From Enterococcus silesiacus (GTDB lineage Bacteria > Bacillota > Bacilli > Lactobacillales > Enterococcaceae): a stretch of DNA of 64,000 bases. Under the pieces are notes generated by a model. The model ran no database searches. It was not told where the DNA came from and saw nothing but the letters and a program-made list of their open reading frames with translations. The stretch covers positions 992,001 through 1,056,000 of the forward strand of contig CP013614.1 in assembly GCA_001465115.1 (NCBI GenBank). Reading direction: 5' to 3'. Both the position numbers and the translations under genes were made by a program. This document shows positions 18,072-27,291 of the stretch, piece by piece (position 1 is the first letter of the stretch; every line of letters starts with the position of its first letter).

Positions 18072-18789
18072 TTAAAAAATCCTCCTTGCAATATAAATAT
18101 CTCTGATACGTTTGAGCATATTTTGAAAATGAGGTTGGGTAGATTTCAAGTTCTGCTAACAGTTCTGAAAACCAAAGCGGATAAGCGCCTAATGCTTTAA
18201 CCTCCATCAACACATCAATTTCTGACGCTACTCGTTCTCCTTTATCATCTAACACTTGGCTTAACTGTTCTTTTCGATAACGAATATTGAAATCAAACGT
18301 AATTCGAAAGTCTTCGTTTTCTGAATCAAAAAGCGCTCGTCGATCATAAGCAATCATGACCTTAGGCTCAAGTCTTTTTCTAGCGATTAACCAGTCGATT
18401 TCCTGTTTAATTTGCTGATCTTTGGTTTGTTCAAACTTGAATGAATGCGGATGCTGGAGATACTCTTTGCCGGATTGATACGGAAGTGCAACCCTTCTTT
18501 TATAAACCACACCGCTGACTTTCTTTTTAATTTCAAGAAAAACAGTTGAGTTCTCATTTGGGATTCCGTAACTGCGAATCCGAAATTTTTCCTTATACAT
18601 TGGTTTTGCGATAGAGTGACGAATCATCTCATAATCTTCTGTGTCAAAATACACTGAAATAATTGTATGTAATCCGTATTCGTCTTCTCGCATAAAAGGC
18701 TGTAGCTTTTCCCTTAATAGATAATACTTTTCCTTTGTCAGTGGGTATTTTTTTTCTTTCCGTTGAAAGCTATTCTTTAGTTTCACCAT
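18061..18789 (-). CDS. VTC-domain (polyphosphate polymerase-like) protein
   Basis: A 242-residue VTC domain of the CYTH/TTM tunnel fold. The characteristic basic strands are RKEKKYPLT (near residue 9), FRIRSYG, VFLEIKKK and YKRRVALPY, with MIAYDRRAL and EIDVLMEVK on the exit side. In eukaryotic Vtc4 this fold polymerises ATP to polyphosphate; the bacterial substrate is not established. The ATG at 18789 follows AAAGGAGG, seven bases upstream. It heads a three-gene operon with DUF4956 and DUF4353 genes. Confidence 0.82.
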   Translation of the reverse strand: MVKLKNSFQRKEKKYPLTKEKYYLLREKLQPFMREDEYGLHTIISVYFDTEDYEMIRHSIAKPMYKEKFRIRSYGIPNENSTVFLEIKKKVSGVVYKRRVALPYQSGKEYLQHPHSFKFEQTKDQQIKQEIDWLIARKRLEPKVMIAYDRRALFDSENEDFRITFDFNIRYRKEQLSQVLDDKGERVASEIDVLMEVKALGAYPLWFSELLAELEIYPTSFSKYAQTYQRYLYCKEDFLNVV

Positions 18790-18857
18790 TTTATCTCCTC
18801 CTTTGACTAAACTCATTGTATAAGAGGAAACATAAACCAAGCTTAAAGAGCAAAAAG

Positions 18858-18892
18858 GATGAAACAAAACCAAAAATCAGTTTTGTTTCATC
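18858..18892 (-). terminator. Terminator after ald
   Basis: GATGAAACAAAAC and GTTTTGTTTCATC form a perfect 13-base inverted repeat with a 9-base loop, in the gap between ald and the VTC gene. The T-tract on the minus side is modest (CCTTTTTGC). Confidence 0.75.
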
Positions 18893-18905
18893 TAAAAAGG
18901 CTCTT

Positions 18906-20018
18906 TTATGTTAATAGCTCACATACTGGTGTGTATTCTTTATTTTGATCCTTTGCTACGGCTTCCATTGTTAAATGTTTTTTGTACGTATTGATTCCTG
19001 TCGAAACCGTAGTATTATCTTTCGCTGCTTGAACGATTCCTTTGTTGGCAATCGTAATGGCATATGGGATCGTGGCGTTAGTTAAAGCAAATGTTGAAGT
19101 TCTAGGAACTGCCCCCGGCATATTGGCTACAGCATAATGTACAACGCCATGTTTGACATAGGTTGGATTATCATGAGTCGTGATTTGATCAGTCGTTTCA
19201 AAAATTCCGCCTTGGTCGATTGCAATATCAACAATTACCGCACCAGGTTTCATTTGCTTGACCATTTGCTCAGTCACTAGTTTGGGTGCTTTTGCTCCTG
19301 GAATCAGAACAGCACCAATCACTACATCCGCTTCTTGTACTTTCTTTTCAATATGATACGCATTAGAAATCAGGGTTTGAACATTATTGCCGAAAAGATC
19401 ATCCAATTCTGCCAAACGATTAGGATTAACATCTAGAATTGTAACCTTTGCCCCTAAACCAATCGCGATTTTGGCAGCGTTAGTTCCTGCGACGCCACCA
19501 CCGATAATCACAACTTCTCCTCTTTCAACACCTGGAACACCAAACAGTAAAATCCCTTCTCCACCTTTAGGTTTTTCCAAAAATTGTGCACCGACTTGAA
19601 CAGACATTCTACCTGCTACTTCACTCATCGGGGTTAATAATGGTAAGGTATGGTTCAGAGTCATTGTTTCATAAGCTACAGCTGTCACACTATTTTCGAT
19701 CAATGAGTCTGTTAATTCAGGTTCTGGCGCCAAATGTAGATAGGTGAATAAAATCAAATCCTCGTGAAAATATTGAAACTCTTCTTTTAATGGTTCTTTG
19801 ACTTTAATGACCATATCAGATTGCCACACAGCCGCAACATTTGGTTCAATTTCGGCGCCGACCTCTTGAAATTCTTGATTGGTAAAACCAGAGCCCAGTC
19901 CTGCTTCGCTTTCAATGACTACTTGATGACCATTATTGATCAGACTAACTACACCAGCAGGAGTAATAGCAATTCTATTTTCATTATTTTTGATTTCCTT
20001 TGGAATACCTATACGCAT
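18906..20018 (-). CDS. ald: Alanine dehydrogenase
   Basis: A 370-residue NAD-dependent alanine dehydrogenase (alanine to pyruvate, ammonia and NADH). It has [13 protein letters not shown] at the start, the KVKEP substrate lysine region, the [15 protein letters not shown]ossmann motif (about 168-182) and the DIAIDQGG box. The ATG at 20018 has GAGGTGA upstream and is preferred over one six codons earlier that lacks a site. It follows kynU by 22 bases. Kynureninase releases alanine, so the linkage suggests Ald consumes that product. Confidence 0.95.
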   Translation of the reverse strand: MRIGIPKEIKNNENRIAITPAGVVSLINNGHQVVIESEAGLGSGFTNQEFQEVGAEIEPNVAAVWQSDMVIKVKEPLKEEFQYFHEDLILFTYLHLAPEPELTDSLIENSVTAVAYETMTLNHTLPLLTPMSEVAGRMSVQVGAQFLEKPKGGEGILLFGVPGVERGEVVIIGGGVAGTNAAKIAIGLGAKVTILDVNPNRLAELDDLFGNNVQTLISNAYHIEKKVQEADVVIGAVLIPGAKAPKLVTEQMVKQMKPGAVIVDIAIDQGGIFETTDQITTHDNPTYVKHGVVHYAVANMPGAVPRTSTFALTNATIPYAITIANKGIVQAAKDNTTVSTGINTYKKHLTMEAVAKDQNKEYTPVCELLT

Positions 20019-20040
20019 GATTTTCACCTCACTCATTTAT

Positions 20041-21312
20041 TTAAACCACTAATGACCGTTCATTACTAAAATGTTCATACTTTTTATTTACAGCAATATC
20101 TTCTAACATTTCAACTAAAATGTAAACTTCTTCATAGGTGTTATACAAAGCAATTGGGGCTAAACGAACAACATTTGGTTCCCTGAAATCAGGAATAATA
20201 TTAACTTCTTTTAATGCTTTACAAATCCTATAGGCTTCTTCATGTTCTAAACAAACGTGCCCACCACGCTTACTATCTTCACGAGGATTGCCAACAGCAT
20301 AACCATATTTGGCAAGTTTTTCATCGATTAGATACATCAAATATGCTGTGATCAATAATGATTTTTCGCGAATTTTATCCATACCGACCTCATTAAAGAT
20401 AGTCAAAGTTCCTTCTAATGGTGCCATAGCTAAGAAACTAGGAGAACCAATTTGCCAGCCGCTTGCATCACGTTGGTGCTCAAACTCATGTTTCAGTTCA
20501 AATTGCGTATCATCTTTATTTCCCCACCAGCCTGCTAATCCTGGTGTTTCTTTAAAGTGTTTCTGATTCATATATAGCCCAGCGATCGAACCTGGTCCTG
20601 CGGATAAATATTTATACGTACACCAAATAGCAAAATCAGGATCCACCTCTTTGAAATCCATTGGTATTGCACCAATTGCATGACATAGGTCCCAGCCAAT
20701 CAAAATTCCTCTTTGATGTGCGGCCGCCGTTACTCGTTTCATATCCAATACCTGAGAACTGCGGTATAAAACGGTCGGCAACAAGATGATCGCAACGTCA
20801 TCTGTCATGGCTTCAATAACAGCTGATTCGTCAATCAAACGCCCATCAGCACTTTTCACAACTTTTACAGCCTCTTTAGGGTCATATCCTTTTAAACGAA
20901 CTTGGCTGTCGATCGCATAACGATCTGTTGGGAAGTTTAAATCATCCACTAAAATTTTATATCGATCTTTTGTTGGTTTGTATAATGTACTGATACATTG
21001 GTGGATGTTGATTGTTGTGCTGCCTGTAATAACGACCTCATCTGGATGAGCATTAATTAGCGGGGCCGACATCTCACCTAATTTCCCAGCATAATGGAAC
21101 AAACCATCCCACAGTTTGATTCCTTCTTTTTTCCAGATATCCATCATATTCAGTAACGCTTTTTCAGCATCTTTTGACGCCAGTCCTAGTGAATTACCGT
21201 CCATGTAAATTTCACCAGGTTGCACATAAAATCGGTCTCTGATACTTTTTAGTGGATCTTTCTGATCCATTTCTTTTGCAAAAGCACGGTCTGTTTGAAA
21301 TACTCTTTCCAT
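20041..21312 (-). CDS. kynU: Kynureninase
   Basis: A 423-residue PLP enzyme that splits L-kynurenine into anthranilate and L-alanine. Recognisable segments are YMDGNSLGL near residue 37, the WKKEGIKLWDG stretch, GWDLCHAIGA with the PLP-facing Asp, and TYKYLSAGPGSIAG with the Schiff-base lysine near residue 225. Length is normal. No tryptophan dioxygenase or formamidase gene is present in the window, so the substrate is probably imported. It lies between ald and an MFS transporter in a single-direction cluster. Confidence 0.93.
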   Translation of the reverse strand: MERVFQTDRAFAKEMDQKDPLKSIRDRFYVQPGEIYMDGNSLGLASKDAEKALLNMMDIWKKEGIKLWDGLFHYAGKLGEMSAPLINAHPDEVVITGSTTINIHQCISTLYKPTKDRYKILVDDLNFPTDRYAIDSQVRLKGYDPKEAVKVVKSADGRLIDESAVIEAMTDDVAIILLPTVLYRSSQVLDMKRVTAAAHQRGILIGWDLCHAIGAIPMDFKEVDPDFAIWCTYKYLSAGPGSIAGLYMNQKHFKETPGLAGWWGNKDDTQFELKHEFEHQRDASGWQIGSPSFLAMAPLEGTLTIFNEVGMDKIREKSLLITAYLMYLIDEKLAKYGYAVGNPREDSKRGGHVCLEHEEAYRICKALKEVNIIPDFREPNVVRLAPIALYNTYEEVYILVEMLEDIAVNKKYEHFSNERSLVV

Positions 21313-21387
21313 TATTCGTCACCTTCCAAGTTTTTTATTTAAAAAGCATCTCTAATAAAATGAAAATACTTTTTTGAACAAGATAAA

Positions 21388-22575
21388 TTATGACAACATA
21401 CTCTTTTTATTTAGTTTAACAAATCCCAAAACTGCCAACAGTGCGGCAACGCCTACACCACTAAGGACGTATATAGCTGCTGTCCAAGATTGGCTAGACT
21501 CACTAATTTTTGTAACAATCGGTGTTCCAATAAAGATGCCTATATAATAAAACAAATTGATAAATGAAATACTAGCACCGATCAAGCGCTCTTGTGTCAC
21601 AACTTTAGGTGCTAAAATCATTACGCAAGAAGAAGACAAACTAGCACCTGCCGAGAGTGCAAAAAGCTGTGCAATAAAAGTCCCACTGCTTGCTAGGTGG
21701 CCCATCCAAAACGTTGCTCCAAGCATCAGTATAAATGAACAGAAAATAATCATCTGCCCTTTTTTAGTTTTGTCGATCAAATACCCTGCCAAAGCACCAA
21801 AAGGGATTCCAAATAGTCCAAAATAGCCTGTATAACTATTCGCCAATGTCTCTGATAAGCCATACTGCTGGGTATACATCTGCGGGTATAGATTGATAAA
21901 AGCAAAGAGTATAAATGCCATACACCCTTGAGCAAAGGCTAACAGCCAAATCGACTTATTTTTTATCGCTTTTGCGATCAATCCATTGTTTTCTTTTTGC
22001 CCAGCAATCGTACGGCTAGTTGGTTCATCCAGCAAAAAAAGATACAGACACAGCAACAGTATAGATAAACCTGCGATGATCAGCCAAAGAGAACGTAAGC
22101 CATAAGCTGCGGCTAAAGGTTTAAACAAATTCATTGCCAACATCGAACCCAAAGCAGAAAAAGTTCCCCAAAGTCCCGTCGCAATTCCACTACTGCTATC
22201 TTTAAACCAAAAGTTAATCAAAACGATCCCCACCATGATAATCATTGAAAAAGAAATTCCTTCAATCGCTCTTGAAATTAACAAGGACCAAAAACTACTA
22301 GAAAAAGCGCCCCAGATATTTCCGATTGCTAAACAACCCATCAAGCCAACTAATAATTTTTTTGGACCAAATCGTGTGACTAATGCACCTCCTGGAATTG
22401 CTAAAAAAATCCCAGAAACAGTGAAAATCGACATTAACCAAGATACAAGTGAAAGACTTACGCTTAAATCCTGACCCAATTCATTTTGGATCGGCACCAA
22501 CTTCAATTGACTTAACGAAACGATCACGCCACCTGCATACAACAACAAAAATTTTAACCATCTGTTTCTCACCAT
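21388..22575 (-). CDS. MFS transporter, candidate kynurenine or aromatic amino acid carrier
   Basis: A 395-residue protein with about twelve membrane segments and the MFS loop motif GGALVTRFGPKKLL between segments 2 and 3. There is a repeat-like GYLIDKTKKGQ loop between 8 and 9. Substrate is not readable from sequence. Its place as the first gene of the kynU-ald cluster, 75 bases upstream of kynU and divergent from an Lrp-type regulator, points to uptake of kynurenine or export of a product such as anthranilate. Confidence 0.85.
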   Translation of the reverse strand: MVRNRWLKFLLLYAGGVIVSLSQLKLVPIQNELGQDLSVSLSLVSWLMSIFTVSGIFLAIPGGALVTRFGPKKLLVGLMGCLAIGNIWGAFSSSFWSLLISRAIEGISFSMIIMVGIVLINFWFKDSSSGIATGLWGTFSALGSMLAMNLFKPLAAAYGLRSLWLIIAGLSILLLCLYLFLLDEPTSRTIAGQKENNGLIAKAIKNKSIWLLAFAQGCMAFILFAFINLYPQMYTQQYGLSETLANSYTGYFGLFGIPFGALAGYLIDKTKKGQMIIFCSFILMLGATFWMGHLASSGTFIAQLFALSAGASLSSSCVMILAPKVVTQERLIGASISFINLFYYIGIFIGTPIVTKISESSQSWTAAIYVLSGVGVAALLAVLGFVKLNKKSMLS

Positions 22576-22908
22576 AAAGAATACTCCTTTTTGGTTTGTC
22601 TTTTATTGAAGAAACAATACAATTACTAGTAAAATACGAATCATCTTAAGATAAATTAATCATATCGAACTTTTAGGCTTCTTGTATATAAATATATGAA
22701 CTATATGTAACCGTTTTCTTTTCGAATTTAAAAAAGTGTGCCAATTATTTTTACAATCTGAAATCATTCTTTTTATAACTGATAACACTTAGACATAAAA
22801 TAAAAGAAAACCTTACAAAGTTAATTTTATCTGGTAAAGAAACTGATTATCCTCTATAATTAATAGACAAAATGTTACTGTTGGAACAATGAATAAGGAG
22901 GTAGACCA
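22576..22908. promoter_or_regulatory. Divergent control region of the kynurenine cluster and its Lrp-type regulator
   Basis: A 333-base AT-rich region without a gene. A TATAAT at about 22855-22860 lies at a good distance for the regulator's TTG start at 22909. No sharp palindrome stands out, which is normal for Lrp-type proteins that wrap degenerate sites. Confidence 0.5.
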
Positions 22909-23349
22909 TTGGATAAAACGGACCGTAAACTATTAAAAATTCTGCATGAAAACTCACGTATCTCAATCGTTGAATTGTCTCAAAAAATCAATTTAAGTCG
23001 ACCTAGTGTGAAAGAAAGAATCAATAAGCTAGTTGAACAAGGAATCATCAAAAACTTTACGATCCAAGTTTCTATGGAGCAAATCGAACAAACCATCACC
23101 TTCTTCACTGAGTTAAGTCAAGTAACCCTTTCTGTTGAGAAAACGTTGGCTTTATTAAAAAATACGCCCTGCATAAATGAAGTACATATTGTTAGTGGTG
23201 ATGTTAACTATCTAGTAAAGGCAACAGTAACTACTACGACTGAAATGAAAAACTTGCTAGCAAAGTGGATGCAGTTTGCCCATGTCAAAAGTTCGATTGT
23301 TCTAGAAACGGCCGTAGAGAATCAATTCTACCTTAACACTGAAAATTAA
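22909..23349 (+). CDS. Lrp/AsnC family transcriptional regulator
   Basis: A 146-residue regulator: N-terminal helix-turn-helix (about residues 1-50, DRKLLKILHENSRISIVELSQK) and a C-terminal RAM ligand-binding domain with INEVHIVSGDVNYLVKA. Translation starts at TTG (22909), placed seven bases after AAGGAGGT. It is divergent from the transporter-kynU-ald cluster, its most likely target, with kynurenine, tryptophan or alanine as a plausible ligand. Confidence 0.88.
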   Translation: MDKTDRKLLKILHENSRISIVELSQKINLSRPSVKERINKLVEQGIIKNFTIQVSMEQIEQTITFFTELSQVTLSVEKTLALLKNTPCINEVHIVSGDVNYLVKATVTTTTEMKNLLAKWMQFAHVKSSIVLETAVENQFYLNTEN

Positions 23350-23424
23350 TCTAAATGAAAAAAATACTATTTACTACTCTTGTTATTTGTCACCTCACAC
23401 TTGTGAATATCATCACTATTCTCG

Positions 23425-23460
23425 GCAAAAAAAAGAGCCGATAGATCATCAGCTCTCTTC
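23425..23460 (-). terminator. Terminator after obgE
   Basis: AAGAGAGCTGAT and ATCGGCTCTT pair on the minus strand around a short loop and are followed by an eight-T run. Confidence 0.85.
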
Positions 23461-23476
23461 TATATTCATTCTTCTT

Positions 23477-24790
23477 TTAATCGACAAATTCAAATTCATA
23501 CTCAGCAATTCGGACAATGTCTCCATCTTTTGCTCCACGAGCACGTAATGCTTCATCCACACCCATTCCACGTAACTGACGTGCAAAGCGCATAACACTT
23601 TCATCATGTTCAAAGTTTGTCATTTCAAATAATCTTTCCAATGATTCTCCTGATAAAATCCATGTAGCATCTGAATCACGGTCGATCGTAAATTCTGGTC
23701 CTTCTGGTTGGAAGCCATAGTGAACAGTATCTTCTACTATTTCTTCTTCATATAATGGGAACTCAGGCGTTACATCGATTAAATCTGCTGTTGCGTTAAG
23801 CAAAGGCTCGATTCCTTTGCGTGAAACACCTGAAATCGGAAAAATAGGTAGATGATCAGCATATTCATCTGTTCGTTCTTTTTCAATCTGTTTTTTGAAT
23901 TTTTTCAGATTCTCTTCCGCTTCCGGCATATCCATTTTATTTGCTACAATAATTTGCGGACGTTCCATTAAACGCATATTATGTGATGCTAATTCTTTAT
24001 TGATCGCTAGATAATCCTCATAAGGATCGCGACCTTCCATCCCACTCATGTCGATCACGTGCAAAATAACTCTGGTACGTTCGATATGACGTAAAAATTG
24101 AGTACCAAGTCCAACTCCTTGAGATGCACCCTCTATCAGACCAGGCAAGTCAGCTGCTGCAAAGCTTCGTCCATCACTCGTTGACACCATTCCAAGGTTA
24201 GGAACTAAGGTAGTAAAATGATACGCACCGATTTTAGGTCGTGCAGATGAAATGACAGACAGTAATGTAGATTTGCCCACAGATGGGAAACCAACTAAAC
24301 CGACATCTGCTAAAACTTTCAATTCCAGCTCAATTTTTCTTTCTTGCCCTGGCTCACCATTTTCAGCGATTTCTGGTGCAGGATTTTTTGCAGAAGCGAA
24401 ACGGATATTACCTCGTCCACCTCGTCCGCCTTTGGCTACAGTCAAAGTTTGACCATTTTCAATTAAATCTCCGATCAAGACACCAGTGTCCGCATCACGA
24501 ACTGTGGTACCTGGTGGAACTTTAACAAATGTATTTTCTGAGCCACGACCATGCATCCCTTTGCTCATTCCATTTTCACCAGGTTGAGCTTTAAAATGAC
24601 GGTTAAAACGAAAATCCATCAAGGTTCGGAGTCCTTCTTCTACAACAAGAATCACATCTCCTCCTTGACCACCATCACCTCCGGCTGGTCCGCCATCTGG
24701 TACGTATTTCTCTCTACGAAAGGCAACCATTCCGTCTCCGCCTTTACCAGCCTTGACATCAATTGTTACCTGATCTAAAAACATGGACAT
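23477..24790 (-). CDS. obgE: GTPase ObgE/CgtA
   Basis: A 437-residue Obg GTPase in the three-domain Firmicute form: the glycine-rich Obg fold (1-158, [17 protein letters not shown]), the G domain with P-loop [10 protein letters not shown] (about 165), DLPGLIEG, and NKMD, and the C-terminal OCT domain (about 355-430). It acts in ribosome assembly and stress signalling. ATG at 24790 has GGAGG eight bases upstream. Single gene followed by a terminator; its leader contains an AAAGGTC...GACCTTT hairpin of unknown meaning. Confidence 0.96.
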   Translation of the reverse strand: MSMFLDQVTIDVKAGKGGDGMVAFRREKYVPDGGPAGGDGGQGGDVILVVEEGLRTLMDFRFNRHFKAQPGENGMSKGMHGRGSENTFVKVPPGTTVRDADTGVLIGDLIENGQTLTVAKGGRGGRGNIRFASAKNPAPEIAENGEPGQERKIELELKVLADVGLVGFPSVGKSTLLSVISSARPKIGAYHFTTLVPNLGMVSTSDGRSFAAADLPGLIEGASQGVGLGTQFLRHIERTRVILHVIDMSGMEGRDPYEDYLAINKELASHNMRLMERPQIIVANKMDMPEAEENLKKFKKQIEKERTDEYADHLPIFPISGVSRKGIEPLLNATADLIDVTPEFPLYEEEIVEDTVHYGFQPEGPEFTIDRDSDATWILSGESLERLFEMTNFEHDESVMRFARQLRGMGVDEALRARGAKDGDIVRIAEYEFEFVD

Positions 24791-24966
24791 ATTTTTGTCC
24801 TCCTATCTTAAAGAAATTAGGTTAAAGGTCTTCATCACTCTAAATAAAAGAGGCGACCTTTCCCTGATATTCCTTTGGGTTTGCTTTTTTACAAATCTAG
24901 TTATTCGTTTTTACTTCGCTTTTTCCATAACAAATTCTGTTTGAAAGCCTTTCTTATTGTAAAGGT

Positions 24967-24997
24967 TAAACGAGAATTTGTCTAGCCAAACTCGTTT
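24967..24997. terminator. Possible terminator after the DUF4003 gene
   Basis: AAACGAG and CTCGTTT with an inner TTTG/CAAA pair form a hairpin at the end of the DUF4003 gene. The T-tract is good on the plus side only, so its strength for the minus-strand gene is doubtful. Confidence 0.5.
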
Positions 24998-25987
24998 TTA
25001 CGAACTAGAATTAGAGGCTGTCACAGATATGGCAATAGCCGCAGCTGCTACACTTGCTTCTTGCACTAACATCATCGTGATTGTTAAAGCGGATATATTC
25101 AAGTTATCGTTAGATAATAGAGCCATCTCTTCATGGATCAGTAAGCCTAATGCAAGAGAATGACGAAAGTTTTTATAAAAACGTAAACTTGTTTTTTCTT
25201 CAAGAAGTTCTAGATACTCCCCTAATGCTTGGAAATTAAATTTCTTTAAAGTCGTCAAAAACGTCAGTGTGACAATAGTATTATAAAATTCTGGTTTCAA
25301 ACGAAGCCCAAATGATTTCAACATTTCTAGTGTATGATCTAGCGCTTCAACCAATTCCTGAGAAAAAGAACCAGTAAGCATTACGGCTGTTGCTGCAGCA
25401 AATTGTAGTTCGTTTGATTTATAGAAACCATGATCATTTAATGCCTGATAATACTCTTCCACCAGCATACCGATTTGATTTGTCGTCAATGCTTCCAATG
25501 TTTCTTGCTGGGCTAGCATGATCGCAATCATACCGTCTTCAGCACCAGTCAGAAAATAATGATGGCTTTTGATTTCATCATAGATACTTTTTCCTCTACG
25601 AGCAATAAACTCTTTTTCAGCATTCTCAGTAAACTGAAGCAAATAGGCTGAAAAATAAGAATATGATGATGTCTGAAAACCAATATCACGTAATCGTTGA
25701 TAGTCTGTGATCAAGATATGAATGTCTAACTCTCTATTTTTTCCATTTGCAGATAACAGGCCTAGTAAAATACCTCTAAGCGGCTGACCTAACACGTTAA
25801 AGACCCCCAACTCATCTTGAAGAATTTGTTCAAGATGACGATATTCGTCATCTGAGAAATGGCGTGAGTTGGTCGTAAATGCTCTGGCGATCGTATAGGC
25901 TGACTGTTTGTCAAACCATTTTCCTTTACCTACTTTGATTTCTTGATAGTTTTTTTGAAGTAACGCAACAACTTGCTTTCTATTCAT
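24998..25987 (-). CDS. DUF4003 family protein
   Basis: A 329-residue, mostly helical soluble protein starting MNRKQVVALLQKNYQEIK and ending in an Ala/Ser-rich tail. The pattern (LLGLLSANGKNRELDIH, SYFSAYLL, LTGAEDGMIAIMLA) matches the DUF4003 family of Firmicutes, of unknown function. It stands alone between obgE and gap with its own start signals. No catalytic motif is evident. Confidence 0.72.
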   Translation of the reverse strand: MNRKQVVALLQKNYQEIKVGKGKWFDKQSAYTIARAFTTNSRHFSDDEYRHLEQILQDELGVFNVLGQPLRGILLGLLSANGKNRELDIHILITDYQRLRDIGFQTSSYSYFSAYLLQFTENAEKEFIARRGKSIYDEIKSHHYFLTGAEDGMIAIMLAQQETLEALTTNQIGMLVEEYYQALNDHGFYKSNELQFAAATAVMLTGSFSQELVEALDHTLEMLKSFGLRLKPEFYNTIVTLTFLTTLKKFNFQALGEYLELLEEKTSLRFYKNFRHSLALGLLIHEEMALLSNDNLNISALTITMMLVQEASVAAAAIAISVTASNSSS

Positions 25988-26189
25988 TTTATTTCACTCC
26001 CTTTAGCGTTTAAAAGACAAGATTTTTGACAAAAAACTGAAAAGCGTCCATGCTACAAGTATAGCGTACATTATCGTCTTTTTAAATAAGTGATTGTATG
26101 ATGCTACTTATTTGAATGTTGTCTAGCATGATACGTTGTCAAAGGTAGATGAGCTCGTTACGCATTTAATTTTAAGGAGGAAATTTAGT
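25988..26189 (+). promoter_or_regulatory. Upstream region of gap with nested inverted repeats
   Basis: Contains AAATAAGT...ACTTATTT (26084-26113) and, overlapping it, GTATGATGCTA...TAGCATGATAC (26096-26134, one mismatch), plus the small GCTA-N6-TAGC at 26052-26065. A TTGACA occurs near 26034. The nested symmetry suggests an operator or structured leader; the exact promoter is not clear. Confidence 0.4.
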
Positions 26190-27200
26190 ATGACAGTAAA
26201 AGTAGGAATCAATGGTTTTGGGCGTATTGGCCGTCTTGCATTTCGTCGCATCAAAGAAGTTTCTGATGATATTGAAGTTGTAGCAATCAATGATTTGACA
26301 AGTCCGACTATGTTAGCGCAATTACTCCAATTTGACTCAACTCATGGAACATATCCAGGGAAAGTCACAGCCACAGAGGATTCAATCGAAGTTGATGGCG
26401 AAAAAACAAAAGTATATGCGGAAGCGGATGCCAGCAAATTAAAATGGGTAGAAGAAAATGGCGTTGATATCGTTTTAGAATGTACTGGTTTTTACACTTC
26501 AGAAGCTAAAGCCAAGGCTCACTTAGATGCAGGGGCAAAACGAGTTGTGATTTCAGCTCCAGCTGGTGATATGAAAACGATTGTTTATAATGTTAATGAT
26601 GATACTTTAACACCAGAAGACAAGATCATTTCAGCTGGTTCTTGTACAACCAACTGTTTAGCACCCATGGCCTATTTCTTAAATAATGAATTTGGGATTG
26701 AAGTTGGCACAATGACTACAGTTCATGCTTATACCTCCACCCAAATGCTCCTAGACGGTCCTGTGAAAGGCGGCAATTTGCGTGCTGCTCGTTCAGCTGC
26801 AGATAACACCATTCCTCATTCAACAGGAGCGGCTAAAGCCATTGGTTTAGTGATTCCAGAACTAAATGGAAAACTCCAAGGTCATGCACAGCGTGTCCCA
26901 GTCGTCGATGGTTCTTTAACTGAATTAGTGTCTATTTTAAAAACAAAAGTGACGGCTGATCAAGTAAATGAAGCCATCAAAAAACAGACCATCGATAATC
27001 CTTCTTTCGGTTATGACGATCGTGAAATCGTATCTGGTGATGTGATTGGTACAACTGAGGGTTCCATTTTTGATCCAACTCAAACAGAAGTGACAACATC
27101 CGGTGATTTCCAACTAGTGAAAACTGTTGCATGGTATGACAACGAATATGGTTTTACTTGCCAAATGATTCGTTTATTGGAAAAATTTGCAAACGTATAA
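26190..27200 (+). CDS. gap: Type I glyceraldehyde-3-phosphate dehydrogenase
   Basis: A 336-residue NAD(P)-dependent [22 protein letters not shown] at the N-terminus, the catalytic motif [12 protein letters not shown] (Cys near residue 153), and the S-loop and WYDNEYGF near the C-terminus. The ATG at 26190 has AAGGAGG nine bases upstream; the longer upstream frame lacks a site. It is transcribed alone, not with pgk-tpi-eno. Enterococci often have a second gap outside the glycolytic operon; whether this is that copy or the main one cannot be told here. Confidence 0.95.
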   Translation: MTVKVGINGFGRIGRLAFRRIKEVSDDIEVVAINDLTSPTMLAQLLQFDSTHGTYPGKVTATEDSIEVDGEKTKVYAEADASKLKWVEENGVDIVLECTGFYTSEAKAKAHLDAGAKRVVISAPAGDMKTIVYNVNDDTLTPEDKIISAGSCTTNCLAPMAYFLNNEFGIEVGTMTTVHAYTSTQMLLDGPVKGGNLRAARSAADNTIPHSTGAAKAIGLVIPELNGKLQGHAQRVPVVDGSLTELVSILKTKVTADQVNEAIKKQTIDNPSFGYDDREIVSGDVIGTTEGSIFDPTQTEVTTSGDFQLVKTVAWYDNEYGFTCQMIRLLEKFANV

Positions 27201-27231
27201 AAAACAGTATACTTTAGACATTTACAATCCG

Positions 27232-27278
27232 AAAAAAACAAGTTTTTCATGAACATTCATGAGAAACTTGTTTTTTTT
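27232..27278 (+). terminator. Terminator after gap
   Basis: AAACAAGTTTTTCATG and CATGAGAAACTTGTTT form a long stem followed by eight T residues. A-rich sequence on the left could also terminate the convergent DAHP synthase gene. Confidence 0.9.
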
Positions 27279-27291
27279 AGTTACTCAAAAA

